DNA of 64,000 nt from Lepeophtheirus salmonis. Taxonomy: Eukaryota; Arthropoda; Copepoda; Siphonostomatoida; Caligidae. This document shows positions 24,800 to 36,984 of this stretch, one piece after another (position 1 is the stretch's first letter; each line of letters begins with the position of its first letter). Both the position numbers and the translations under genes were made by a program. The notes below the pieces were generated by a model. It did no database searches and was not told the DNA's origin. It worked only from the letters and a program-made list of their open reading frames with translations. The stretch is taken from the NCBI RefSeq assembly GCF_016086655.4, contig NC_052132.2, positions 11,348,805 to 11,412,804 of the forward strand. Direction: 5' to 3'.

Positions 24800-25440
24800 G
24801 TACAGGGTGCTACAAGCATTGAATTTCAAACCCATTTCAGTAATTATTTCATTTTTTTAAATGTATTTATAGAGCACCCAAAACTAGCAGTAGCACTTAT
24901 TTACGATTTGTTACCCTTGATTTTGTATTACAATGTTTTATTGCGTAACTAAACAACAGTTGAATTGAAAGTAAGGAAGTTTAGTTTTTATCCTCTGTCT
25001 CCACGTTTAAAAATGTCGGAGCAATAACGAGAAATGTAATGCATGTGCAATTTTCTCAATGAAGGTGCTGAGAAAGCTTCAGATACCACTGATCTTTCTA
25101 TCCGGACAGCCTACTACACAGCCAAAAAGAACCAAAATTTATGCATCAACTATTTAGATAACTTCTGGCCTTGCTCCATGTGTAACCTCCTACAGCCCTG
25201 ACTTCAACTCCCTACACTTTAAAGTTATGGAGTGTCTTGGAGAAAAAAGGTTCTGCCACACCCAGCATCCTAATTTGGATTCGCTCCGAGTTGCCATCGG
25301 ATTGACATTGTACGCCATGGACACAGCCTTCATCATCAAGTGTTGCCAATCTGTTCTCCGGTGCATTGAGGCTGTTATTGCCTGTGAGGAATATCATATT
25401 GAATACAAAAAAAAATATACAAATATAGTATTTAAACGCA
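24800..25440 (+). mobile_element. Tc1/mariner-like transposase relic, internally deleted
   Basis: The N-terminal part (about 25013-25145) reads MSEQ, then NFLNEGAEKASDTTDLSIRT, then AYYTAKKNQN, a helix-turn-helix-like start. It joins almost directly to the C-terminal catalytic part: NFWPCSM, SYSPDFNSLHFKVMECL, HPNLDSLRVAIG and MDTAFIIKCCQSVLRCIEAV, ending near 25410. The block holding the first and second catalytic Asp is missing, and the third Asp (family NPLDF) reads NSLHF. A TACAGGGTGCTACAAGCATT end at about 24799 may be the left terminus; no matching right end was found. Confidence 0.75.
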
Positions 25441-25510
25441 GTTCTGTATTTTTACCAAAGGACATTTTGTCTCTAGGATATTTTGCCTTAATATATAAAT
25501 AAGTGAAATT

Positions 25511-26880
25511 TATACGTCTTTATTGTTTATTTTTGGTTGAAATTGATGTTCTCTTTCAATTTTTTAAATCAAAATATGTAATATTTATTACTATAAAGTG
25601 CATTAAATGCTGTTGTTTTTTATGTTAGTATGGTGATACTGCCTCCTATTATGTTTGTTCGTCAAACGATTGGTCTTTTCTAGTATGAATAATCCATCAT
25701 ATCTATTTATAATTATTAAGAGAGAAGTGATAAGCAATTCTTCCATTTAATTCGATGCCGTGTTTATTTTTTTATTTATTTCTTATTACTAGTATGAGCC
25801 TGTCCATTCCACAATCCCCTAGAGAGGGAGGTTGCATTTCAAGACAAAAAGTTGGTGGTGTATACTACATGTTTTTGTCTGTCAAATAATTTAAAAATGC
25901 AATAAAATAATGTTATTTATCATTTATATTTGTTTATTTAAATCAAATGTAAAAGTACTTAATTTATTCCAAAACAATAGTTACAAAATCCAAAAACCCA
26001 ATATATTTATCAATAAAACCCAGAAAATAAGTAAATCCCAAGTTAAAAATTTTGCTTGGTGACCTCCTGGATTAGATAAAAAAAGATTTTAAGTTTGTCT
26101 AAGTTACTCCTGAACGGATATTTTGTGTTTAGCAATACTCCCATAGTTACACCTGTATTGACGATGACCAAACAAATATGTACTCACACGTGAACCACTT
26201 AAAAAGTGAAAAAGTTGAGCTAAAAATTGTTGAAGTTCGGAAAATCAATAGTCAATAGTAGTAAACAATCAACAGATTGCTACGTAGTAATCCTCTCTGT
26301 ATATTGCTAAACCAAATTTATGATTAATAAATTTTTTGATTTTTTGTTGATATTTTTTTTTTAATTACAAATTATAAAATTTATTTTTTTACAAAATATA
26401 ATATAATAACCTTTGTTTACTAATATTATGTAAATTAAACCCTGTTCAATCCAATGTCACTAGACTAATCTACTCCTAACTAGCGTTGTCACCAAACTAA
26501 AACTAGAACCAACAAAACTAAAAACTAAAAAGAAGGCTTAATTCTTATCAAAATTTCATAAAAACTATACCACTCAAAACTTAGAAAATTAGCTATTAAA
26601 AAATGTATCGTTAACACCCTTTTTTTTTTGTTCTTCGTACCCACACAGACGTTTTCAAATACATATTTTTGAGTGTTTGGTTTTTTACCCAGCGTTGTCT
26701 TGTTCATTGGATATGATCGACGCATTTTTGGTTTCTGTTTATGATTTTGAATAAATATTGTACTTCTAACTTCATAGCAACCTTGAAATAAATAGCACTA
26801 CATAAACTGAAATGTTAAAATTCAAAAGAAGTATTTACTGTACATTTGATGCACACTGTACTTAATTTATCCTTAAATGA
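25511..26880. other. AT-rich interval, no gene recognised
   Basis: AT-rich sequence. A minus-strand 66-codon frame at 26525-26725 shows no motif. Confidence 0.45.
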
Positions 26881-26883
26881 TTG

Positions 26884-27510
26884 TACAGTGGCAATACATT
26901 TTTTTGGAAAAAAACAAAATTTTACTTAAATTTTCTAACTACCTATGGACCTTTGACATCAGGTAACACAGTAGTTAAGCTATTAAAATGAAGAAAAATT
27001 GAAGTTCCAAATTGGTATTAACATTTATTTGTTAAAATAATCAAATTATTTCTGTTTAAATTTATAGCTTCATATAAAAATCCTCCCATTGCCGCTGTAA
27101 CTGCTTTACCAACTTTTGGTATTCTTGCTGATAGTTTTGTACGATATGCTGGTGTTATATCATTCCAAACCTTTTCCAAAATGTTACACAACTCATTCTT
27201 AAATGAGGATCATTTTAATCAGTTTAATCAGGAGATTGAGTTGTGCGTTACATAATGGATGAGATATGGAAGGCTTCTTTCTTTTCTAAGAAGTTTTTGC
27301 AGAGCTTAGATGAATGTTTAAATTCGCTTTCTTGTTGAAAAACAAACTTCATTTGAATTCATCTCTGTTAATCTCTTGCGTCTTCAGGATAGATTGATAA
27401 CCATTGTGAAGGAATCACCTACCAATTTCTCATATTTGCCAGTGAGAAATATTGCATTTGAAAATAAGCCTGGCCAAAACATTTGGGTTTTTACTGACAT
27501 ATAATTAAAA
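26884..27510 (-). mobile_element. Tc1-like transposase C-terminal relic
   Basis: The minus strand encodes a clear Tc1-type C-terminus at 27225-27065, with the frame NELCNILEKVWNDITPAYRT, then KLSARIPKVGKAVTAAMGG. It corresponds to the family's final helices and GG(Y/F) end. Further upstream (27500-27400) MFWPGLFSNAIF may be a decayed version of the family's VWGCFS core. A candidate terminal repeat TACAGTGGCAATACATTTTT lies at 26885-26904, just past the gene's 3' end; CAGTG..AATACATTTT is a common Tc1-type end. The 5' half is missing or unrecognisable. Confidence 0.6.
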
Positions 27511-28440
27511 AATATGTATGGATCTATTTTTTTAATAATAGTTTTCATCCGGTTAAAATAAAGAATATTGATGAAGTCATATAAATGGATGAAATTGACG
27601 AAAAAAGTATATTAAAAATCTTTTTCTTGTCGGTGTATATAACAAATTTATGATATAAAATTAAAAAGATAAACTTAATAAATATTGCTATTTTAATAAA
27701 ATATTTTGTTAAACATATATTGTATCATACATGTATACTCAATTTTAAGCCACTTAAGAAAAATATACGATATTTTACATTATTAATGAATTTGAAATAA
27801 TGCCTGAAGGAATATATTGTTCTAAAGAGCATCATAAATTTAATCTGTATTTAACAATAATAAAGTATTAAATTAAGTAGAGTTCTATAATTAATGCATT
27901 TTAGAAAAAATAAACATTCTACAACAAGAGTATTTTTTCATACATAGAATCATAAAAGACAATTTGGTCGTCAAAGAAAATTGAACAATAGAACTTCCCT
28001 AAAAATATCCTTATTAAATACCTAAAGCCAAGTAGTAAATTTTTTTTTTGAACTCCAAATTTCTTAACACACCCTCCCCTACTTATTCCAAGTCGTTGGC
28101 TAAGTACAAAAACGTGCTATCTGGACACAAATTGAACTGAGAGATATATATATAACTTTAAATGAAGGGATGATTATACCTTCGCCAATATTGAATCTAG
28201 GAGATTCAAATTTTGCTACTATTAATAGCACTTGGACACTAGATTGTCAGTTTCTTAAATATGTATGACGTCTTATAAAAACCATATGTTTTTAAAAAAT
28301 GTATTCACCAAGTAGTACATTTTTGCAATAAAAACAACTATAATTCAGTGCTAAACTGTGCTATCTGGTTGTGATGGTATAATAAAGCTTACATTTCAAG
28401 GAAATAAAACTATTTTATTGAACTTATCTTACTTTATAAA
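27511..28440. other. AT-rich interval, no gene recognised
   Basis: Very AT-rich. No repeat or frame of interest was recognised. Confidence 0.45.
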
Positions 28441-28449
28441 CTTAATGGT

Positions 28450-28960
28450 AGCTTCCAGGTAGAATATGTCATCTCCACTTATGCAGCTTTACTTTTTTGA
28501 TCTTCAGCTTATTTTTTTTCTTCTTCGTTTGGTAATGATCCGTGTTCCCTTTTATTCTCGTACATCATGGACATGTAAAACATATTTTTCTTTGGCTGAC
28601 GAAATACCAGATTCTCTTTCTGTATTTATAATTTCATTGGAGAGAAACTTTAAAATACACCGTATGCCCTCAGCAATTCATCACTCCCGATATAGTTTAT
28701 AGATGATAGACCTATCAACATAAACTCTCTCAGAAGATATTTTGATATAATGGGACTTGACTCTTGGAATAGAGTTTTTATGACCTACCGTTTTGTCCTC
28801 CACAGCAACAAAAGTACTATTTGACGGTGACTGTGTCTTAAGTCTACTTGTGCTTCCTAACTCTTCTTTGTTCTTGAAGAATCGATCAATCCTTGTTTTG
28901 GATATATATAGTGTAGAGAGTTGAAAAGACTGACATATTTATATTGGATCTGGGAATCAG
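28450..28960 (-). pseudogene. Unclassified decayed coding-like stretch
   Basis: The minus strand gives a lysine- and arginine-rich stretch over several frames: LYISKTRIDRFFKNKEELGS, TFVAVEDKTVGHK and GISSAKEKYVLHVHDV. The first part could be a DNA-binding N-terminus of an IS630/Tc1-type transposase, but no catalytic motif follows and I cannot assign it. The composition is less AT-rich than the flanks. The antisense plus-strand frame 28466-28702 shows nothing recognisable. Confidence 0.25.
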
Positions 28961-29860
28961 GAACAATTAGATGGTTATACTGTAATACAGATTTTCTGCT
29001 ATAAAGCCCTTAAGTTGGTGTTTTGCCGTCGTAGTTTTTCCAAAGAATACTTTTTGTTTTTCTTTGTTTCTAAGACTCCAAAACTTGTAACATATAGCAT
29101 CCTGCTGCTCTTTCTAAATATTTCTTTGACAGAGGAGCGTACCCTTAGTTACATCTGATTTATTTTTATATCAACCCTTTTATGTTACTTTTAAAGTTAT
29201 TGACTTTCATAGTTAAAGCAGGAATTGAAAAGACACAATGTGCCATTTGCAATTAAGTTATTGTTCGCTATTAAAACTTTTTTTAAGTTAAAACATATCA
29301 AATTGTTCTGTTGATAAAATTATTATCCTGCATTCATTGAAAATTTATAATTAAAAAACATTGATCCTATTACTTTTCCAATATTTAGATGTCAAAATTA
29401 ATTTATATCCTAGTACTAGTTAGCTCCAAAAATATAGTGAAGGAGGATTAACCCTACTCACTTCATCCTTTGTATTACCGCAATTTTAAAAATCTTATCA
29501 AGGAGTCATTGCACCAAAAAGGTAGGGAACTGTCGATCTAAATGCTACCGAGTGGTCCATAAAAATCTTCAATGAAATAAAATTTATGAATTATCAATAG
29601 AACTTCAAGAAAATTAATACTATAAATATGGTACTAGGAAAAAATTGCCGTGGAAGATTGTACTGGAGAAAATTGTCAGTATTTTGTACAACTTCATGAT
29701 TAATAATAACACATTATAAATTCGCATAATATTATTTATGACAAATATCTAAACATATTTGTTTGTTACATCTCTCAAGGGAGTAACTTCAAATGTGAGT
29801 AATATTATTGTAATTTCTTTGCATTTGGGGTCCCGCTTTTTTTTTTTTTTTTGGGGAATT
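28961..29860. other. AT-rich interval, no gene recognised
   Basis: AT-rich; ends with a 16-base T run at 29837-29852. Confidence 0.45.
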
Positions 29861-29864
29861 AGAA

Positions 29865-30150
29865 TCTTATTGTTATTTAACTCCTGACTTTTTCTAAAAC
29901 ATATTTAAAACCTGATCGAACATTCGTTCGTGCTCCTTAGAGACGGAGAGTAACCTGGAGGTTTGTTGCATAGTTATAATTTTGAGTCCATGTATGACGC
30001 ATAGTATAATTGAGGATTTACGTTGTAATCATTCTTGCCTTGTTTATTTCCTTCTCCCTTCGCCAGAACTGATTGTAACTGATCTAATAAAACGTCGCAA
30101 AAGCTAAGCTGCTTTTCTCCAAAGCATTCTTCGAATATTCAGGGTTACCA
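29865..30150 (-). repeat. Dispersed repeat family B, copy 4 (inverted)
   Basis: Read on the minus strand: GGTAACCCTGAATATTCG, TTATTAGATCAGTTACAATC, GCGAAGGGAGAAGGAAATAA, CCTCAATTATACTATGCGTC, GAACGAATGTTCGATCAGGT then TTTAAATATG, and GAGTTAAATAACAATAAGA. The block order and spacing match copies 1 and 2, defining an element of about 280-300 bp present in both orientations. Confidence 0.65.
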
Positions 30151-31735
30151 TGTTGTTTTTCTTTTATTTTTTTTTAACATGCCTTAAATACACACTATTT
30201 TCATCACAACAAATACTATTCCGTATAAATGAAAATATAGATAGGAATTTCTTTGATGTAGATCATTAATCATATTGTAAGTCTAACAAGTACTTAAAAC
30301 TCACGCTCTAATGCCCTATTTCGAACTTTTAACTCTAATAAAAGCCTTAGACCTATACATTTATAAATCTATTATTTTCTTATAATAAATGCAACTCTAA
30401 GTTCATTTATCGTTTATTGGATATATTGATAACTTTCTTAAATAGAGCAATATTTTTTTTCGATAATGCCTTATACGGATATACTAAAAATTGGAAAAAT
30501 AAATTTTAAGTGATTTATTTTCAACGTATAAAATGTAAGCTCTTGAATAATATTTTCTCATTAATTAAAACTGGCATTTATAAGTATGTGCATTGAAAAG
30601 GATTTCTTTTAAGTAATTTATTTAATATATTTTTCTACTTTTAAAATTCACCATAAAAGCAATGCAATTTGAATCCCTTTGATACTAATTAATCGATGTT
30701 TATACATTTATGTTTTTCCAACTTCAACAATTATAATATAACAAACGACCTTTCCTGCACATTCTGAGCTATATTTAAACTATGTGTACACAAAAAAAAT
30801 TGAAGGTAGCTATACTTTTTCTGTAACTTCACAGCTTTGTAATTTATTTTTTACTTTAGAAAATCATAAGTGGCAGATTGAATATATTTTGAATTAGTTA
30901 AGTCGAGCATTGCAAATTGTAAATATACTACTATCTATATCGGTGATGATATATTCTGGTTCTTTTCAGAAAATCGGATCTTTCGTCTTGGCTTAGTAAA
31001 AAGAGCTGGCTTTTTAGGCTATATGATAGATATATTAATATTACAGAGACGTGTACAGGGGAGGGGGCAGGGGGCACTGGTAGTTTTCTCTAAATATCAA
31101 TATTATCATAATCTGGGCAAAGGGAACTCTTGATTATTCTGCTTCACTGCATATATTATGCATTGTACTTTGAAGGTGGACCACATAATCTTCCACTTAG
31201 CCCTATGATGATGTTACGATGAGACAATACGAGGGACATGGAATCGCCATAGGTTATGGACAACGCACTCGGTAGAAATCATTCTCTCGAACTCAATGTG
31301 CGTAAATTCGAGGCCAGGTGATTCCTTGCGAAATAAATATACTTCATGTATGTGGACTTCACACAAGATTCCTAGGTTAGTTGGAGTAATTATCATTCTG
31401 TACTTATACTTCATCAATGCAACTGATGCTTACCACTTCAAGAAACATTAAAAGAAAATTTACAAGGGACTCAGTCTTGCCTCAAAGTTCATCAGAACGT
31501 AATGTTAAAAAAATTAACATTAACCTCACTTTGTAATAACTTTAATCTAATTAAATTAGTTTGGAATTATTACATTTCTACATAAGATTACTTTAAAAAT
31601 ATTTTTTTACTTTGCACTGGTGTTGATGTAAAGGTATCGGCAGGGAACAAACTTCAAACTATTTGTTTCGATGTTAAGTACCTACTTACTGTAGCTGACT
31701 AATTGCCAATCAATAATCCCAAAGTTATTTCATAG
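30151..31735. other. AT-rich interval, no gene recognised
   Basis: AT-rich up to about 31000. A GC-richer stretch at 31050-31420 contains GGGGAGGGGGCAGGGGGCAC and a 67-codon minus-strand frame (31214-31417), which I could not assign. Confidence 0.4.
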
Positions 31736-31739
31736 GGTA

Positions 31740-32150
31740 CAAAGATTGCCTAGACGTTGGGATATCCTCTTATTTGTTCCAGGAAGATGGTGCACCAGCT
31801 CATAACAGTGAATTCTGTACGGATCTGGATGGCCGAAAATATGTGCTTCTGACAATCGTCGAGCCGGACCTCAACCCGGTGGACTACACAATCGAGTGGC
31901 AAGTGAAATCCTTAATCTATGAGTCCACCAAAGAAGCATTAACGGCTTCAACGCCTCTGTGAATAGAGAGTGTGAGAAAATTTTCCATAGTTAGATCCCA
32001 CATGTGTGCACGGCCTTCCCTTCCCAATTGGAGATTGTCATTCCCGCCAATAGCGACCAAGCTAAAAATAGTGCTCTGGACTATACATGTAATACATCTG
32101 TCTTTAATATATGTCGGGGACGAGTTCATTTGACTTCATTGAAATAAAAA
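31740..32150 (+). mobile_element. Tc1/mariner-like transposase C-terminal relic
   Basis: The frame at 31774-31962 begins FQEDGAPAHNSEFCTD, the canonical block around the second catalytic Asp. After a degenerate linker come PDLNPVDYTIEWQVKS, holding the third Asp, and IYESTKEALTASTP. A frameshifted continuation reads VCTAFPSQLEIVIPANS, equivalent to the family's C-terminal helix and GG end. Both C-terminal catalytic Asp codons are intact, but the N-terminal half and first Asp were not found upstream. Stops and a short deletion between the two Asp motifs make it inactive. Confidence 0.75.
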
Positions 32151-32264
32151 TGAAGTACAACATGCAAGGTGGTGCACGGCTTATTCTCTAAAGGTATTTG
32201 TATCTACAGGGTTAGATTTTGATTTTGGAAACTTAACGATATTGTACAATTTATTTACCAAAAT

Positions 32265-32480
32265 TAATTCAGCAATTCACTCAAACCAGCCCCTTCCAGC
32301 TTCAACCACAGCGTTCAACATGGTCCTAAACCTGGCACAACCCTTAATGAGAAACTCCTTGTCCACCTTATAGAATGAAATAGAAACCTGTCAGGAGCCA
32401 ACAGTGTTATGTGCACGTTTATTGGACTTTCTCTCTAAGACACATAGCAATACAGGGGTTTCAGATCCGAGGAGATAAAA
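32265..32480 (-). mobile_element. Tc1/mariner-like transposase C-terminal fragment
   Basis: On the minus strand, across one frameshift: VLERKSNKRAHNTVGS, then KEFLIKGCARFRTMLNAVVE and AGRGWFE before a stop near 32270. This matches the last roughly 60 residues of transposases of this superfamily (after the LDxxVW motif, ending AxGGxxE). Nothing recognisable continues on the 5' side. It lies about 110 bp from an oppositely oriented relic (31740-32150) and belongs to a different subfamily, judged by sequence. Confidence 0.6.
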
Positions 32481-34365
32481 GGCAACATTTCTTTTGCCAA
32501 TTTTAAGGTAAGTGTTACAGAATAAATCTGGTTTCAATCAACAGATTTAGACAAACTACAACAATTTAAAATTCTAGAATGAAACCGTGTCTTCATATTA
32601 ACATCAACTTAAGCTATTTTGCATGATTATCTATGGAGTTATTTGTGTCCAGCACGGATAAACACAATAATAGCCTCACAGTTTTGTATTCGGAGGATAT
32701 TTCAAAGATTTTTTTTATTATAAAGTTTTCTAAGTTGAATCCAAGGAGCATACTTTCATAAGCATAGATCTTAGGTTTGCCGAGATAATGTGAGTTAAAC
32801 TTGTTCCGGATTTGAAATATCTGCACTATACATACATATTTTAATTGCAATCATTAGCACAATACAATAAAATAAAATGGAGTACACCTGTAGTAAATAA
32901 TAAAGCCCATTCACTAAGAAAAATGCAAACTATGTTTTTGTTTTGGGAATAACAGAATTTATTCCAAGACAATAAACTGCTTGTCGACTTCGTCACTTTG
33001 TTGCATCAATTCCTTGATGTGCATATGAGACCATCTAATATTTCCTTTCTTGCTTTCATAGGTATAATAATGATATCTTCTTTTATTGCTAAACCATACA
33101 GTTATCTAGAGTCGAAGGTAAAAGTCCTCTAATATTCAAATTTAGAGGGTATCGGTGATGTAATTGAGACATAATGGACAAAACTTCTTAAAGATATGAT
33201 GCATGCAGTGTGTGAGACATTTCAATCTAGTATAAGGGAAGTAGTTGATAAAGAAGGCGAATACCACAAATAAATTATTAAATATAAACTAAAGTTTATA
33301 TTAAAAAATGCAATATTCACTTGAAATGTGTTACTCTACAATCAACTTATTACTGAATTAGTAATATTGAAGAAGGTTTAAAACTTATGGTCAACCTTGT
33401 AAATGGTTTAAAACATCTATGTTATAATTATTTGAAAGGGTTATACTTTTGTTGTTTTTATGTTTTTAAATTGAAAACAATAGACTACTTAATTTCAAAT
33501 GACATAAAAGAAAATCAGTTCCATAGTTTAGGAAATATGGTCAATAAAAATAATTTAAACTATGATGCCAAATATTTACTCTTGGCAATCCCTACAATCC
33601 TCTAGGATTGCACTTATTTCGTCCCCTATTGGTATTGCCAATTGATATCATCATTTATCGCATTAAACATGGTAAAAAAAAATAAACTGAACAATTTTAA
33701 CAAAAGAAATAATAAATAATAATAAAAAAAGGTTAAAGAATAAAATAGGGATAGGATTTTGAATCAAAAATTGAAATAAATAAACTTATAATATCTAAGG
33801 TTGAGCGAATCCCAATCTATGTTAAGGACTCCTTATATATGGCAAGTCGTAAATTACCGAATCAAGTCGAGTTTATAAATATTCGTATTGATATTGTTTT
33901 ACCAAGAACAAAGAAATGGTTTTGACGTGAAAGTTGAGTAATTCAATGTATATGTTGAGCTAAATCAAGAACTACTAGAAAACAAGAAGCTAGTAGCAGC
34001 ACCCCCAATTAAATTATTATGAAATTCCATTACAAAGTTGATATTATTTAGTGGTACAGATTTGATTTTATGAACGTTTTGTCTTTCGACTTTATGTCCT
34101 AGGACTTTATTTTTTAAGTAAGATAAATATTCTAAACTGAAGCTATATATACTCTAAACATGAAACATGCACTTTTCTGTATCTTGGTTTTTTTCATCTA
34201 CATTTAGTCGAACTAAAGGCAATGAAGAAGATATTGAAAACAAATTTCAGGATCTAAGCTACAATGGACCATGGTCCCTCCTATTTTGAAACATGGTAAT
34301 ATTTTTGAAAAAAAGTTATTATTGATTATAAAATACACTCGGCCATTTTTAAATATAACTAATGG
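32481..34365. other. AT-rich interval, no gene recognised
   Basis: No repeat family or motif-bearing frame was recognised; the frames at 32614-32850 and 33387-33605 are AT-driven. Confidence 0.45.
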
Positions 34366-34990
34366 GTTTGGGAAAAAGTAACTTGGTATTTTTCGCTATA
34401 TTATAATGTTTAATGCTACAATGATCCGATTTAAGCAAAGTATGCCTGGTTCTGGTCGATTACTTGTTGAAACAGAAAATCCAACTTTATAATACCCTTC
34501 TCGTAGAAGCCATTATCCAATTAGCAAATAACTTGGTTAATCCATTTTCACAAGCTTCTATTGAGACCAAATTTGTACCCCCAGGCACGTTGGCCATAGA
34601 TAGGAACAGATGGTAGTCACCTGGTGCCAGGTTTGGACTTTAGGGTGAATGTATAGAACTTCCCATCTAAGCTGCCGAATCTTCTGGCCCGTCATCAAAG
34701 ATGTGTGCGGCCTGGCATTGTCTTGATGATGTATTGTTGTCTCCTATTCAACACTGCTGGCCGCTTCTGTCAGATTGTAAGCTCCAAACGATTTAGTTGT
34801 CCACAGTAGAGGACAGAATTGAGTAAGGTACAAATTTGTTCCAACCGAATCGAAAGAGTATTCCCCGTAGTTATTACAAATTTTCTTGGTCGTGTTCAAT
34901 GCATTTTTTCATTTCAGACCGTTAAATATAAAATATGGCGAATTTCTTCATTTGACACCTCCATAGTCGACCCACGATTATTGACTACTG
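34365..34990 (-). mobile_element. mariner relic, internally deleted
   Basis: On the minus strand the copy starts with a mariner N-terminus (MEVSNEEIRHILYLTV, about 34972-34920), then jumps after a short stretch to the catalytic C-terminal part. In overlapping frames this shows HHQDNARPHISLMTGQKIRQ, LRWEVLYIHP, a degenerate YSPDLAP region, and GFYEKGIIKLDF. The sequence between the N-terminal domain and HHQDN, including the first catalytic Asp, is deleted. The outer end, read inward, is TGGGTTTGGGAAAAAGTAAC (from 34365), a typical mariner TIR; the 5' TIR is not found because LINE sequence abuts there. HQDNARPH and the EVL box suit the mauritiana-like group. Confidence 0.75.
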
Positions 34991-34994
34991 AACC

Positions 34995-36970
34995 AGCCAA
35001 GCACATTACTCTTATAAAGCGTATGTGGAATACACTCACACCTTTACAACGCTTTATCGTATCGACCAACAATGAACACAACATATTAAAAAACCTCAAA
35101 AGTTGTTGTTCCATAGATATTTTCTTCTCCCCAGACGCCATAGCAGGTTCAGTCATTTCCTGCATTGTACGGCCACGGTCATAGATAAGATAAAAGGGTG
35201 TTTCCACATCTTCTTCACTGAGTCAACCAATCGGGCTAAGGGTTTTACTCATTCTAAAAAGATGTCTAATATGTTATATGTGGTCACTAACCATACCTAC
35301 TATACTTGCGATTTGATGTATTTTGTATTTGTAAACTTTTGTTCGAATGAATGGCTCGACGATAAACTGCTTAAATTGGTAGCAGCTATCCAACTGTTCC
35401 AAGATAGCTCACTACTTGTTCGAAGTGGATTTTCTGGGAGCTTTCTTAGCCTGACACACAGAATTGGGGACATAGACTGGTGTTCCCCCTTCTGCACACT
35501 CCTTAGCCAAAGGATCAGGAAACTCGTTCCCTGTGATATTATTATGACCTTTGATTTATCAAACTGTGATATTATTTTTGAAATTTTCGATGGTATTTTT
35601 ACAGCAAGATACTTCTTCTCTCAATGTGCCCCCTGGTTTTATATTTGAACTATCTATAGTGGAAAGGCTATCAGATAATATTAATATCTTCTTGCCATAC
35701 GTTTTTTTCAAATGGCATTTACTTGCTAGATTTCTTATTGCTTCAACCTCAGCTTGGAATATTGTGTTTGTATCATCAAGTCTTAATGAACATTCCCTAA
35801 TAACGGTGTCATGTTGTGTTAAGGCCCATCCGGCACCTGTGTGGTCATTTATTTTTGATCCGTCAATATATCCAACTATGTTATATTTTTATATATTCCA
35901 TACTCTTGTTACTTTGTACCGTAGTCTATATGACCAGACCTGTGAACATTGGCTGGGATTAGGACGTTATACCTTGCTAGGTAGCCATCAACGTATTGTA
36001 GATGCTCAATGCGTGAATGATCAATCCATTTATGTGGGTTGTCTATTTTTGTTCGTAGTCTTGTTAGGCGACACATTCCATTGCATAAAGATGTAAAGGA
36101 AGTAATCCTCATAAAACTTTTATGGTTGCTGTTGGCGTCGACAGTATGGTCCCGGTGATTCCTAAAAGACCTATAACCATAACCATAACTGACTACCGAT
36201 CTAACATAAGTTTCATAACCCCATCTGGACTTGAGTGGGCTGAGTCCGCAGCCCAGGCCCATGAATGCCTTCAAGGCATAGAGACTCCTCTTCGCCGTGA
36301 CATATTTTAGATATTCATACCACTATTCACTAGTCAATCATCTATGACGAGCCCAAGATACTTGAAAATTATAACCCTCTTTATCTTAGTCCCGTTCATG
36401 TAAAGGGTAAAATTGTAACCTGTTCTTCCTTTGGTAAATAACATAAGTTTGGTTTGGATACTGCGGAAATAATTTATCGGCCTTCAGCCTCTCGTCAGAG
36501 CTTATCGAGAGCCCCTTGCATCAATTGTGTTAGTGTCTGACAATCAGCCCCTCTAACACATACTTCCGGTCATCCGCAAATGCGATCTTATAGATTGGTA
36601 TTTTTATAATATCAACTGCTTCCTCAAAAGAAAGATTCAAGGGAAGTGTGGAGAGGATCCCACCTTGTGGGCATCCTTTTGTTGGTATTGCTGATGCACT
36701 CTCACCACCAAGCTTGGCAAAAATAGTTCAATTTTTGAGAAAATTACTATACCAGGCAGTTTTTCTTTCGTCAACACCATGCTTGTACATGGCATCAATA
36801 ATATGATTAAAGTGGTTTCTGCGAAAATCGACTTCAATATCAAGAGAAGCCACTAAGGCTTCTTCCATACGATGAAAATTGTTTTTGCAGCAGTCTATCA
36901 AACTGTTAATTGCAGTGTCAGTAGATCTTCCTTTTTTGTCCTGATGTACTAATCTGTTAGACTGTTACGT
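34995..36970 (-). mobile_element. LINE relic with reverse transcriptase and RNase H (I/R1-like)
   Basis: 5'-truncated non-LTR retrotransposon read across frameshifts. Order on the minus strand: reverse transcriptase (36970-36220) with ALVASLDIEVDF, CPQGGILST and the catalytic box AFADD (about 36580), a thumb-like region RGVSMP..HSWAWAADS, RNase H (about 35885-35560), and a C-terminal region (35230-35050). RNase H shows YIDGSKINDHTGAGWAL, FQAEVEAIRNLASKCHL and KILILSDSLSTI, so three catalytic acids persist in one open stretch. The C-terminal EEDVETPFYLIYD equals the family's cysteine-rich (C..CGEDxET..HxxxxC) motif with its Cys and His lost. The reverse transcriptase, RNase H, zinc-knuckle order fits the I/R1/LOA group. 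The 5' half (endonuclease, ORF1) is absent, as is usual after incomplete reverse transcription. Confidence 0.8.
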
Positions 36971-36984
36971 CTTTCCTCGCTTTA

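Noticed and set aside
34819..35184. 121-codon plus-strand frame
   Set aside because: Antisense to the mariner N-terminus and LINE C-terminus.
35103..36096. Two overlapping 181-codon plus-strand frames
   Set aside because: They lie antisense to the LINE RNase H and C-terminal regions, whose motifs are clear on the minus strand.
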